From Desulfarculus sp. (lineage in GTDB: Bacteria; Desulfobacterota; Desulfarculia; Desulfarculales; Desulfarculaceae): DNA of 10,439 nucleotides. The notes beneath the pieces are model-generated. The model saw only the letters and a program-made list of their open reading frames with translations. It was not told where the DNA came from and did no database searches. Positions 1 through 5,667 of the stretch are shown piece after piece (positions within the stretch are counted from its first letter, which is position 1; every line of letters starts with the position of its first letter). The position numbers and the translations under genes are program-made. The DNA is taken from the NCBI GenBank assembly GCA_020216805.1, contig JAIWNN010000064.1, forward strand, positions 1 to 10,439, in the 5' to 3' direction.

Positions 1-31
1 GGGCAAGGGCGGCGGCGGGGTGCTCAAACAT
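1..31 (-). CDS. Start of a further operon gene, truncated by the window edge
   Basis: An ATG at 31-29 opens a frame (MFEHPAAALA) that is still open at base 1. It lies in a different frame from the upstream Mut7-C gene and overlaps its stop by 8 bases (ATGTTTGA). A GGGGAG ribosome binding site (44-39) sits 7 bases ahead of the ATG, inside the preceding gene. The overlap matches the tight coupling seen at the other junctions of this operon. Ten residues are too few to name the product. The SD-plus-overlap geometry is seen directly; that this is a real gene is inference. Confidence 0.45.
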   Translation of the reverse strand, partial: MFEHPAAALA

Positions 32-482
32 CGCTATTCTCCCCAGGCAAATCGGCCAGGATTTGCGCCATCAGGTCTTCGGCCCGCCGGCCATGGCTGC
101 CGGGCCAGTAGATCTTGCCGCAGGCCGGGCAGCGGGTGAAGCCCTCGGCCGTCTCCCGGACGAAATCCGGCACCAGGCCCACGGTTTCATCCCGCGCCAG
201 GGGTCGCACCAATTCGTTGCAGGCCAGGCAGCGGCTGAAGCGCGCGGCCGGGTCGGGGCGTAGATCGAGCTCGCTCAGCACCTGGCGCAGTTGCTCGGGC
301 CAATGGTCGGAGCGGATGAACAGCACCCCGGGACGGCCGGCCAGGGCCCGGCGGCGGGTGAGCAGCACCGTCTGGGGCGGTGCGGCCGGCGGCAGGCGGG
401 GGACCAGGCCGGTGTCCAGGCCCAAGAGGCGCAGCCAAGTGACCAGACGCCCCAGGGTGGGCTCGGCCACCAGCCGGATCAC
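24..482 (-). CDS. Mut7-C RNase-fold/zinc-ribbon protein with degenerate active site
   Basis: A 152-residue protein resembling the Mut7-C family (DUF82): a PIN-like nuclease fold followed by a zinc ribbon. The N-terminal helix pattern LGRLVTWLRLLG (residues 10-21) is the family signature. The ribbon is intact, with C85-x2-C88 and C118-x2-C121, then IYWPGSH (124-130). The PIN-like acidic residues are not: the usual early Asp is Glu7, the usual LLTRD reads LLTRR (40-44), and the segment between them is shortened, Pro-rich and without acids. RNase activity is therefore doubtful. The start is GTG at 482, overlapping the stop of the upstream lipoprotein gene (GTGA), with AGGAG five bases upstream. 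Family assignment is good; the cellular role is unknown. Confidence 0.8.
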   Translation of the reverse strand: MIRLVAEPTLGRLVTWLRLLGLDTGLVPRLPPAAPPQTVLLTRRRALAGRPGVLFIRSDHWPEQLRQVLSELDLRPDPAARFSRCLACNELVRPLARDETVGLVPDFVRETAEGFTRCPACGKIYWPGSHGRRAEDLMAQILADLPGENSDV

Positions 483-1291
483 GGCAACTCCTGGACCTCC
501 ACCCCGGGCGGCAGCACCGGCTCGAAGCGGGCCGGGTCCAGGCCGGGGGGGTTGATGGTCAGGCGGTCGTTGGCCAGGGTCAATTCGCGTCCCTCGCCGG
601 CCATGAGCAGCATCCGGCGGGGGAAGCGCCCGGCCGGCAGGCTCACGAAGTCGCTGAAGTTGGCGCTGATCTCTCCGCCGTCGCGGTCGTTGATCCAGGA
701 TTGAAAGACCGAGTAATCGCCGGGGCTGAAGATCACCCCCTGCTTGAACCCCGCGTCGTCGCTCAGGTTCAGCACCGCCTGCCCGGGGACCGAGGAGGCG
801 AAGACCTGGCCGCCCTCGGCCGGCAGCAGCGGGATGGAGCCGCTCAGCAAAGTGTAGATCTCGGCCGGGGTGAGCAGCAGGCCCAGGAAGCGGGAGAGGT
901 TGGCCCGGCTGGCCGGCCCCAGGTAGCCCTTGCCCTCGCCGTAGTTGAGCACCGCCAGGCGGGTGCCGTCGCAGATCAGAAGCAGGGCCGGCTTGCCGAA
1001 GGGGCCGTCGATCTCGGCCCGCAGGCGGTCGGGGTATTGGCCCAGGATGCGATGTTCGCCGGCAACCTCGCCACCTGGCCCCTTGGCCACGATCTCTCCC
1101 AGCAGGCTGAAGCTCTTCACCGCCTGACGCCGCGCCTCCAGACGATCACGGACCTGGTCCGCCCCGGGTAGGACGCCGACCATCGCGGGCGGGGGCAAGA
1201 CGGCGCAGCCGGTCAGCAGCCAAGCCATGACGGCCGCGAGCATCAACCGGCCCAACCGGCGGCGGGCGAAACGGTGATCCACGGAACTCAC
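479..1291 (-). CDS. LolB/DUF4292-like outer-membrane lipoprotein
   Basis: A 270-residue predicted lipoprotein. The N-terminus is basic (HRFARRRLGR), followed by a hydrophobic segment (residues 16-27) and a lipobox LLTGC, so the mature protein would start at Cys29. There is no Asp at +2 (Ala follows), which favours outer-membrane sorting if Lol rules apply. The mature part begins with a helix (DRLEARRQAVKSF), followed by alternating hydrophobic strands such as RLRAEIDG and PALLLICDG, the pattern of the LolA/LolB-like beta fold and DUF4292 lipoproteins. True LolB function cannot be claimed. The start is GTG at 1291, sharing GTGA with the stop of the TPR gene, with an AAGGCGAG Shine-Dalgarno just upstream. 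The gene is coupled on both sides. A role in envelope lipid or lipoprotein handling is inferred from fold and location only. Confidence 0.7.
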   Translation of the reverse strand: MSSVDHRFARRRLGRLMLAAVMAWLLTGCAVLPPPAMVGVLPGADQVRDRLEARRQAVKSFSLLGEIVAKGPGGEVAGEHRILGQYPDRLRAEIDGPFGKPALLLICDGTRLAVLNYGEGKGYLGPASRANLSRFLGLLLTPAEIYTLLSGSIPLLPAEGGQVFASSVPGQAVLNLSDDAGFKQGVIFSPGDYSVFQSWINDRDGGEISANFSDFVSLPAGRFPRRMLLMAGEGRELTLANDRLTINPPGLDPARFEPVLPPGVEVQELP

Positions 1292-3048
1292 CTCGCCTTC
1301 AGGCGGCTCTTGGCTTCCTTGAGTTTGGCGCGCAGCTCGGCGGGCTTGGCGGGCTTGCGGGCCAGGGCCTTCTCGTAGGCCCCGACCGCCTCGCCGTAGC
1401 GCTTGGTGGCCAGGGCCGCGTCGCCCAAATGCTCGTAGATCACCGGATCGGGTTCGCCGCTGGCCACCGCCTTTTGCAGGTAGGTGTAGGCCTGTTCGAA
1501 CTGGCCTCGTTTATAGTAGACCCAACCCAGGCTGTCCAGGATGTAGCCGCTGAAGGGTTCCACCGCCAGGGCGCGGCGGATCAGGCGTTCGGCCTCGCCC
1601 AGGTCGCCGTCCTCCTCCACCAGGGTGTAGCCGATGTAGTTCAGGGCCCGGGCGTGGCGGTCGTTGAGCTCCACCGCCTTGCGCATCTGGGCGATGCCGG
1701 CCTTGCGCTGACCGCTCCGGTCCAGCACCACCCCCAGGCGGAAGTGGGTCTCGGCGTTGTTGGGCTCCAGCTTGATGGCCTGGCGCAACAGGACCTCGGC
1801 CTCCTTGAACTGTTCGCCAGCCTCCAGGAGGGCGGCCTGAGCCACCAGGATGTCCACCTCGTTGGGCTTGACCCGTCCGGCCTGCCTGAGCACCTCCATG
1901 GCTTGCTGACGACGGCCGGATTTTTCGAGAATCTCGGCCTGATGCAGGCGGGAATCCACGAAGAGCTCGGCCTCGGCCGGAATGGCCGCCAGCACGGCCA
2001 GGGCCTCCTCGGCCTTGCCATCCTCCTGGAGACTGACGCCCAGGTAGTAGCGGGCGCGGTGGTTCTCGGGGTCGTCGTTCAGGATGGCCCGGAACTCCTC
2101 GCTGGCCTGGCCATAGCGCCCCAGCTCGAAATAGACCAGGCCGATCTTGATCCGCACCTCGTTGTCGTTGCGCGACAGACCCTTGAGCACCGCGAACTGA
2201 TCCAGGGCCTCCTGGTAGCGGCCGGTGCGCAGGTAGAGCCGGCCCAGCAGGTCGTGGGCGGCGCCGGATTCGGGGTTGCGGCGCAGGATCTCCAGGTAGG
2301 CTTCTTCGGCCTTGTCGTGGTTGCGCTGCAGCTCATAAATCTTGGCCAACTCGAACAGGGCGGCCACGAACTGGGGAGAGGACTGGATGGCGGCCTGGAA
2401 ATGCTTCTCGGCGGTCTTCAAGCGCTTCTGCTGGGCCAGGACCTGACCATAGTAGTAGTGGGCCAACGCCAGGTCTGGCCGGCGGGCCAGGAGCGCCTCC
2501 AGAACCTGGCCAGCCTCGCGCAGGCGGCCGTCCTCCAGATAAAGCGAACCCAGGAAAAGCGAGGCTTCCTCGTGCTCTGGCTCCAGCTTCAGCACCTTCT
2601 CGTAGGCCGCGATGGCCTTGGATAGGTTCTTGCGGTTGGCCTGGATGCCGCCCACCAGGATCCAGGCGTTGATCAGGTCCGGGCTGAGGCGGGTGGCCTC
2701 CTCGGCCTCGGTCAGGGCCTCGTCCAGCTTGCCCTGACCCAGGTGCAGCCGGGCCAGCTCCAGACGCAGGAAGCCGCTGGCGGGATCCTGTTTGATGGCT
2801 TGTTGGAAGAATTCCTCCGCGCCTTGGGCGTCTCCGGCCCAGGCCCGGCGCTCCCCGGCCGCGAACAGGGCCATGGCGTCCAAGGGTTGGCCCGCCGCCG
2901 CCGTCGGGGGGGGTGGGGGCGGTGGAGGGGGCGCGGCACCCGGGCGGGCGACGCAACCGGATACCAACGCCAGGCAAATCAGGACGCAGGCCAGGGTCAG
3001 GAGCCCCGCGCCGACGCGGACCCCGGGGGTGGGAGCTGAAGCTGTCAT
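1288..3048 (-). CDS. TPR-repeat outer-membrane lipoprotein
   Basis: A 586-residue lipoprotein made almost wholly of TPR units. From the ATG at 3048 the signal peptide is MTASAPTP..., a hydrophobic run (residues 14-28) and lipobox LVSGC with Cys32. A linker with nine consecutive prolines (about residues 40-48) follows, then about fifteen 34-residue TPR units with the usual A-x3-Y/L and C-terminal Pro spacing, and a Lys/Arg-rich tail. TPR arrays are protein-binding scaffolds; the partner is unknown. A start at GTG 3111 would put 21 residues before the signal peptide, so ATG 3048 is preferred. It has no good Shine-Dalgarno, but overlaps the TGA of a short upstream frame (TGATG). The next gene overlaps by 4 bases. 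From memory, TPR lipoproteins occur near rpoH in other Deltaproteobacteria; I could not check this. Confidence 0.88.
   Translation of the reverse strand: MTASAPTPGVRVGAGLLTLACVLICLALVSGCVARPGAAPPPPPPPPPTAAAGQPLDAMALFAAGERRAWAGDAQGAEEFFQQAIKQDPASGFLRLELARLHLGQGKLDEALTEAEEATRLSPDLINAWILVGGIQANRKNLSKAIAAYEKVLKLEPEHEEASLFLGSLYLEDGRLREAGQVLEALLARRPDLALAHYYYGQVLAQQKRLKTAEKHFQAAIQSSPQFVAALFELAKIYELQRNHDKAEEAYLEILRRNPESGAAHDLLGRLYLRTGRYQEALDQFAVLKGLSRNDNEVRIKIGLVYFELGRYGQASEEFRAILNDDPENHRARYYLGVSLQEDGKAEEALAVLAAIPAEAELFVDSRLHQAEILEKSGRRQQAMEVLRQAGRVKPNEVDILVAQAALLEAGEQFKEAEVLLRQAIKLEPNNAETHFRLGVVLDRSGQRKAGIAQMRKAVELNDRHARALNYIGYTLVEEDGDLGEAERLIRRALAVEPFSGYILDSLGWVYYKRGQFEQAYTYLQKAVASGEPDPVIYEHLGDAALATKRYGEAVGAYEKALARKPAKPAELRAKLKEAKSRLKAR
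2905..2931 (-). repeat. Nine-proline codon tract / G-rich run on the + strand
   Basis: Nine consecutive proline codons (CCC CCT CCA CCG CCC CCA CCC CCC CCG) lie shortly after the lipid-attachment Cys of the TPR lipoprotein. On the + strand this is a run of eight G (2906-2913), then five G (2915-2919), then after CGGTGGA five more G (2927-2931). The codons are mixed except around the G8 run. The tract acts as a flexible linker in the protein and could form a G-quadruplex on the template strand. Confidence 0.8.
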
Positions 3049-3083
3049 CACGTCGTCTGTCGCCAGGAAGTGGTGTTGCGCAT
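3048..3083 (-). CDS. Possible 11-codon leader ORF ending TGATG at the TPR gene
   Basis: On the minus strand an ATG at 3083 opens a frame MRNTTSWRQTT that stops at 3050-3048, with the A of its TGA being the A of the ATG of the TPR lipoprotein. GGGG lies only 3 bases before the leader ATG, a weak and closely spaced ribosome binding site. The same frame extends upstream to a TTG at 3239, seven bases after the rpoH stop, giving 63 low-complexity residues. The same bases contain GATAAT (3087-3082), which could instead be a -10 element; in that case the leader would not be transcribed intact. This is geometry only and may be chance. Confidence 0.2.
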   Translation of the reverse strand: MRNTTSWRQTT

Positions 3084-3112
3084 TATCCCCGCCGTAGCCC
3101 GTGTCCGCCACT

Positions 3113-3136
3113 GGCGGGCCCTGCCAGGCCCCCGCC
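3113..3136. repeat. GC-rich inverted repeat between rpoH and the TPR gene
   Basis: GGCGGGCC (3113-3120) and GGCCCCCGCC (3127-3136) flank a six-base loop and can form an eight-pair hairpin with a two-base bulge. It lies in the 197-bp gap between rpoH and the TPR lipoprotein gene. No T-run follows it on either strand, so it is not a standard intrinsic terminator. It may be an mRNA processing or stabilising structure, or simply a product of the base composition. Nothing else clear is seen in the gap. Confidence 0.3.
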
Positions 3137-3245
3137 CTCCGCCGTTCGGCCCCGCCGACGGCCCCGGGTCGCCGTCGCTTCGCCCCCGGCTCCCGGCACC
3201 GTCCCGGGTTGGCGACAAGTCTACCTCTTTTTTGGCCAATCCGCC

Positions 3246-4385
3246 CTACTCCAGCCCGACCATGCCCGCGAACTGCTCGTCAAAGTCGTCGATCTTGCCG
3301 CGCATGTATTGGTGCAGCTTGGCCAACAGGCGCTCCTGGATCTGGCGGATGCGCTCGCGGCTGATGCCGTGGGCCTCGCCCAACTCGCTCAGGGTCAGGG
3401 GGGAGTCGGAGAGCAGGCGCCGGTCCAGAATGTCGCGCTCCTTGTCGTCCAGGGTGTCGCGGAAGGCCATCAGCTCCTGGTGGAAAAGGCCGCGCAATTC
3501 GTCCTCGGCCAACACGTCCTCGGCGCTGGGGTGTTCGTCGGGCATAAAGCTCTGGTGGGGTTCGTCGGAGTTCTCGCGCACCGGGGCGTCCAGAGACAGC
3601 TCCCAGGAATCCAGGCGCTGGTCCATGTCCACCACTTCCTGCTCGCTCACCCCCAGGCGGTCGCTCAGAAGCTTGGCTCCGGGGGTGATGCCCATGGCGC
3701 GCAGTTTTTCCTTTTCCCTCCGCAGGTTATAAAAAAGCTTGCGCTGGGCCTGGGTGGTGCCCAGGCGCACCAGGCGCCAGTTGTCCATGATGAACTTGAG
3801 GATGTAGGCCTTGATCCAGAACGAGGCGTAATAAGAGAACTTGATGCCCCGGAAGGGATCGAATTTTTTGACCGCCTGCACCAGGCCCACGTTGCCCTCC
3901 TGGATCAGGTCCAGCAGGTTGCGCATCCAGTAGCGCTGGTGCTCCATGGCGATCTTGACCACCAGCCGCAGGTTGGCGGTGACCAGCTGGGCCGCCGCCT
4001 GGGGGTCGCCGCTCTCGGCGTAGCGCCGGGAAAGCTCTTCCTCTTCCTCGCGGCTGAGCAGGGGATATTGGCGCACCTCCCAGAGGTAGCGTTGAAGGGT
4101 GTCCACCGTAGCCGGGGGGGGAGCGCCCTGGGATTGGTCCCAGGCGGGCGGGATCTCCTCCAGCAGCGGATCCAGCCCCTCGTCATCGACCAGGCCCAAG
4201 GCGTCGTCGTCCAGCTCCAGGGCCGAGGCGAGATCGCCTTCCGTCTCGGGGTCCAGGATCTCCGGCTCCAGGGTCTCGTTTGCCAAAAGATCACCGTCCT
4301 CGGGCGGCTCCGAGCCACCTCCGGTGGCGGGAATGACCGACGGATCGTTCTTCCCCGTGGGTTTTGGAGCTTGGCGTCTGGCCAT
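3246..4385 (-). CDS. rpoH: RNA polymerase sigma factor, RpoH (sigma-32) type, with acidic N-terminal extension
   Basis: A 379-residue sigma-70 family factor. Region 1.2 starts near residue 94 (TVDTLQRYLWEV). Region 2 includes NLLDLIQEGNVGLVQAVKKF (156-175) and FSYYASFWIKAYI (183-195). TTQAQRKLFYNLR (210-222) is the RpoH box that separates heat-shock sigma factors from RpoD/RpoS. Region 4.2 is a helix-turn-helix at 330-357, LTLSELGEAHGISRERIRQI. E. coli RpoH has 284 residues; the excess is an N-terminal tail with no Lys/Arg from residue 13 to 98 and more than 20 Asp/Glu. The ATG at 4385 is preferred (AGAGG four bases upstream); GTG 4418 would add 11 residues and falls inside a leader hairpin. 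It presumably directs chaperone and protease genes. Downstream lie envelope lipoprotein genes on the same strand. Confidence 0.9.
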   Translation of the reverse strand: MARRQAPKPTGKNDPSVIPATGGGSEPPEDGDLLANETLEPEILDPETEGDLASALELDDDALGLVDDEGLDPLLEEIPPAWDQSQGAPPPATVDTLQRYLWEVRQYPLLSREEEEELSRRYAESGDPQAAAQLVTANLRLVVKIAMEHQRYWMRNLLDLIQEGNVGLVQAVKKFDPFRGIKFSYYASFWIKAYILKFIMDNWRLVRLGTTQAQRKLFYNLRREKEKLRAMGITPGAKLLSDRLGVSEQEVVDMDQRLDSWELSLDAPVRENSDEPHQSFMPDEHPSAEDVLAEDELRGLFHQELMAFRDTLDDKERDILDRRLLSDSPLTLSELGEAHGISRERIRQIQERLLAKLHQYMRGKIDDFDEQFAGMVGLE

Positions 4386-4402
4386 CGAACCTCTGCGACC
4401 AG

Positions 4403-4422
4403 CGGGGTGCAGACCCACCCCG
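4403..4422 (-). promoter_or_regulatory. 7-bp hairpin in the rpoH mRNA leader
   Basis: CGGGGTG and CACCCCG form a perfect seven-base-pair stem with a six-base loop. On the rpoH transcript it ends eight bases before the AGAGG ribosome binding site. Heat-shock sigma mRNAs in enterobacteria carry temperature-sensing structure, but there the fold masks the start region, whereas this stem lies just 5' of it. The regulatory role is inference. Confidence 0.3.
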
Positions 4423-4470
4423 GTTGCCGGATGATCCCAGGTTGGCGACTCGGCCCCGCACGCGGGGACG

Positions 4471-4479
4471 TGCTACAAT
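4471..4479 (+). promoter_or_regulatory. Weak extended -10 candidate for the rightward genes
   Basis: TGCTACAAT matches an extended -10 (TGn plus TACAAT, five of six). No recognisable -35 lies 16-18 bases upstream; a 5-bp inverted repeat CCCCG/CGGGG (4454-4467) is there instead. It would leave a leader of about 125 nt before the hydrolase ATG. Another possible element, TTGACC at 4556-4561, has no good -10 partner. Confidence 0.2.
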
Positions 4480-4572
4480 GGGCCAAGATGACCGGACCCG
4501 CCGGGACCGGCGGCCAGGCCCCGACGTCGCCGGCGCGGCGAAGCCAACTCGTCGTTTGACCACCTGGTTTTG

Positions 4573-4601
4573 AGCATACTAGGCCCTTTCGCGGCCGGCA
4601 A
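4573..4601 (-). promoter_or_regulatory. Candidate sigma-70-type promoter for rpoH
   Basis: On the minus strand TTGCCG (4601-4596) is followed after exactly 17 bases by TATGCT (4578-4573). Each hexamer matches the consensus at four of six positions. The start point would fall near 4566, giving an rpoH leader of about 180 nt that includes the hairpin at 4403-4422. The site overlaps the ribosome-binding region of the divergent hydrolase gene, which could couple the two. Confidence 0.3.
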
Positions 4602-4611
4602 GGGATAATCA

Positions 4612-5526
4612 ATGCCCGCCTCGTGCATCCTGGAGCCCCCGCCGCCCCCCGGCTTCCGCCGCCTGCGCCTGGCCCAGTCCTGGGGTTGGCAGCACCTCCT
4701 GGCCGGGGGGGACGGTCCGCCCTTGTTCTTGATTCACGGCCTGGGCGGCAGTCACCGGGATTTCCTGTCCCTGCTGCCCCACCTGGGCCGGCACTTCACC
4801 TGCCTGGTCCCGGACCTGCCCGGATTTGGCCTCTCGGCCAAGCCGGACGCCAGCTACCGCACGGATTTCTTTTGTCAAACCCTGGTGGAGTTGACCGAGG
4901 CCCTGGGGGTTGATCGGGCGGACTGGGTAGGGCACTCCATGGGCGGGCAGATCGTCCTCTGGCTGGCCGCCAGCCGACCGGAGCGGGTGGGTCGGGTGGC
5001 GGCCATCGGCCCGGCCGGGGGGCACCACCGACGGCAGCCAGCGCAGAGATGCCTGCTTTGGCTGTTGACCAACGGCGACCGCTTCCGTTTTTTCCATCCC
5101 CGCTTGTTGGACCTGGGCCTTTCCCATGTCTTCGGCCAACCCTATTTCGGCCCCGACACTTGGCCGGGCATGGCCGAGGTCCGACGCTACGCCCATGCCT
5201 TTTGGAGCACCCCCGAGCGCCCCCGGTTGGAGCGGGCCCTGATCCGCTCGGCGAAGGGGGTGCTGGATCACTCCCTGCTGGACCGGCTGGGCGGCCTGGC
5301 CCGCCCGGTGCTCCTGGTGGAGGGCCAGGGCGACCGGGTGATCCCGGCCCGCCAGACCGCCGACCTTTGGGGCGCCCTGCCACCGGGCAACCAGCGGGTG
5401 AGCCTGCCCGGCGGACACATGCCGCCCTATCTGGAGCCGGAAGGCTTGACCCAGGTGTTGTTAGCCTTTCTGCGGCAGAACGTTGACACCGGCCGGCACG
5501 GGGGTTATACCACTGACAATCCCTAG
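4612..5526 (+). CDS. Alpha/beta-hydrolase fold protein
   Basis: A 304-residue single-domain alpha/beta hydrolase, cytosolic by the lack of a signal peptide. HGLGG (42-46) supplies the oxyanion-hole region, DLPGFGLS (68-75) is the family strand-turn, and GHSMGG (107-112) carries the nucleophile Ser109. Asp241 in GQGDRVIP and His269 in PGGHMPP complete a Ser-Asp-His triad, so it should be active. The cap (about 140-225) is His/Arg/Trp-rich and gives no substrate clue; esterase, lipase or C-C bond hydrolase are all possible. The N-terminus has an odd proline run (EPPPPPGF). The start is ATG 4612, with AAGGG about eight bases upstream. It is divergent from rpoH. Its last codons overlap the mgtE promoter. 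Confidence 0.85.
   Translation: MPASCILEPPPPPGFRRLRLAQSWGWQHLLAGGDGPPLFLIHGLGGSHRDFLSLLPHLGRHFTCLVPDLPGFGLSAKPDASYRTDFFCQTLVELTEALGVDRADWVGHSMGGQIVLWLAASRPERVGRVAAIGPAGGHHRRQPAQRCLLWLLTNGDRFRFFHPRLLDLGLSHVFGQPYFGPDTWPGMAEVRRYAHAFWSTPERPRLERALIRSAKGVLDHSLLDRLGGLARPVLLVEGQGDRVIPARQTADLWGALPPGNQRVSLPGGHMPPYLEPEGLTQVLLAFLRQNVDTGRHGGYTTDNP
5483..5511 (+). promoter_or_regulatory. Promoter for mgtE inside the end of the hydrolase gene
   Basis: A perfect TTGACA (5483-5488) is followed after 17 bases by TATACC (5506-5511; TTATAC if the spacing is 16). It is the best sigma-70-type promoter in the window. It lies in the final codons of the hydrolase gene and points at mgtE, with a predicted start near 5518 and so a leader of about 150 nt. 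Confidence 0.5.
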
Positions 5527-5562
5527 TCCGGCCGCCAGGGTCGGCGCTCTCAAACAAACCAG

Positions 5563-5575
5563 CACCCCAGGGGTG
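5563..5575. repeat. Perfect inverted repeat in the mgtE leader
   Basis: CACCCC-A-GGGGTG is a perfect 13-base palindrome centred about 50 bases after the predicted mgtE transcription start. As RNA it can fold with four pairs and a five-base loop. As DNA it could be an operator. No family match is recognised, and a chance origin is possible in this GC-rich DNA. Confidence 0.25.
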
Positions 5576-5624
5576 GTCGCCGCGGCAATCGCCGGTGGCT
5601 CCCCTCGCGGGCCGCGTCCCCGCC

Positions 5625-5667
5625 GGCGGTTCGCACCCAACCCGCCTCCCCCGCTTGGAGGACCGCC
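5625..5667 (+). promoter_or_regulatory. Predicted fold masking the mgtE ribosome binding site
   Basis: CCTCC (5645-5649) is complementary to the whole Shine-Dalgarno GGAGG (5657-5661), with a seven-base loop. GGCGGT (5625-5630) is complementary to ACCGCC (5662-5667), the bases between the Shine-Dalgarno and the GTG. The two helices are contiguous on the 3' side and separated by a 14-base bulge on the 5' side, so together they would close the initiation region. No known Mg2+ riboswitch (M-box) consensus is recognised upstream. Confidence 0.35.

Noticed and set aside
1429..2625. 398-codon + strand frame opposite the TPR gene
   Set aside because: It is rich in Leu, Gly, Gln, His and Val with periodic patterns mirroring the TPR repeats on the other strand, so it is a shadow.
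3190..3232. Intrinsic terminator after rpoH or in its gap (CCCGG...CCGGG with a nearby T-run)
   Set aside because: The 5-bp stem and the T-run on the + strand are separated by more than 20 bases and point away from the genes here, so no terminator is called.
3048..3239. 63-codon minus-strand frame between rpoH and the TPR gene as a real protein
   Set aside because: TTG start without a clear ribosome binding site and low-complexity Gly/Arg/Pro composition. Only its TGATG end is noted, as a possible leader.
4454..4467. Inverted repeat CCCCG-CACG-CGGGG as an operator
   Set aside because: Five-base arms are common in DNA this rich in GC. It is mentioned only as context for the weak promoter beside it.
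2913..4559. 548-codon open frame on the + strand across rpoH
   Set aside because: It is antisense to a clear sigma factor. Its Gly/Ala/His/Gln/Val-rich composition is what GC-rich codons give in the reverse frame, and no domain is visible.
5518..5667. M-box (ykoK) Mg2+ riboswitch upstream of mgtE
   Set aside because: The leader is about the right length, but I cannot find the conserved M-box sequence blocks, so only a generic fold over the ribosome binding site is reported.
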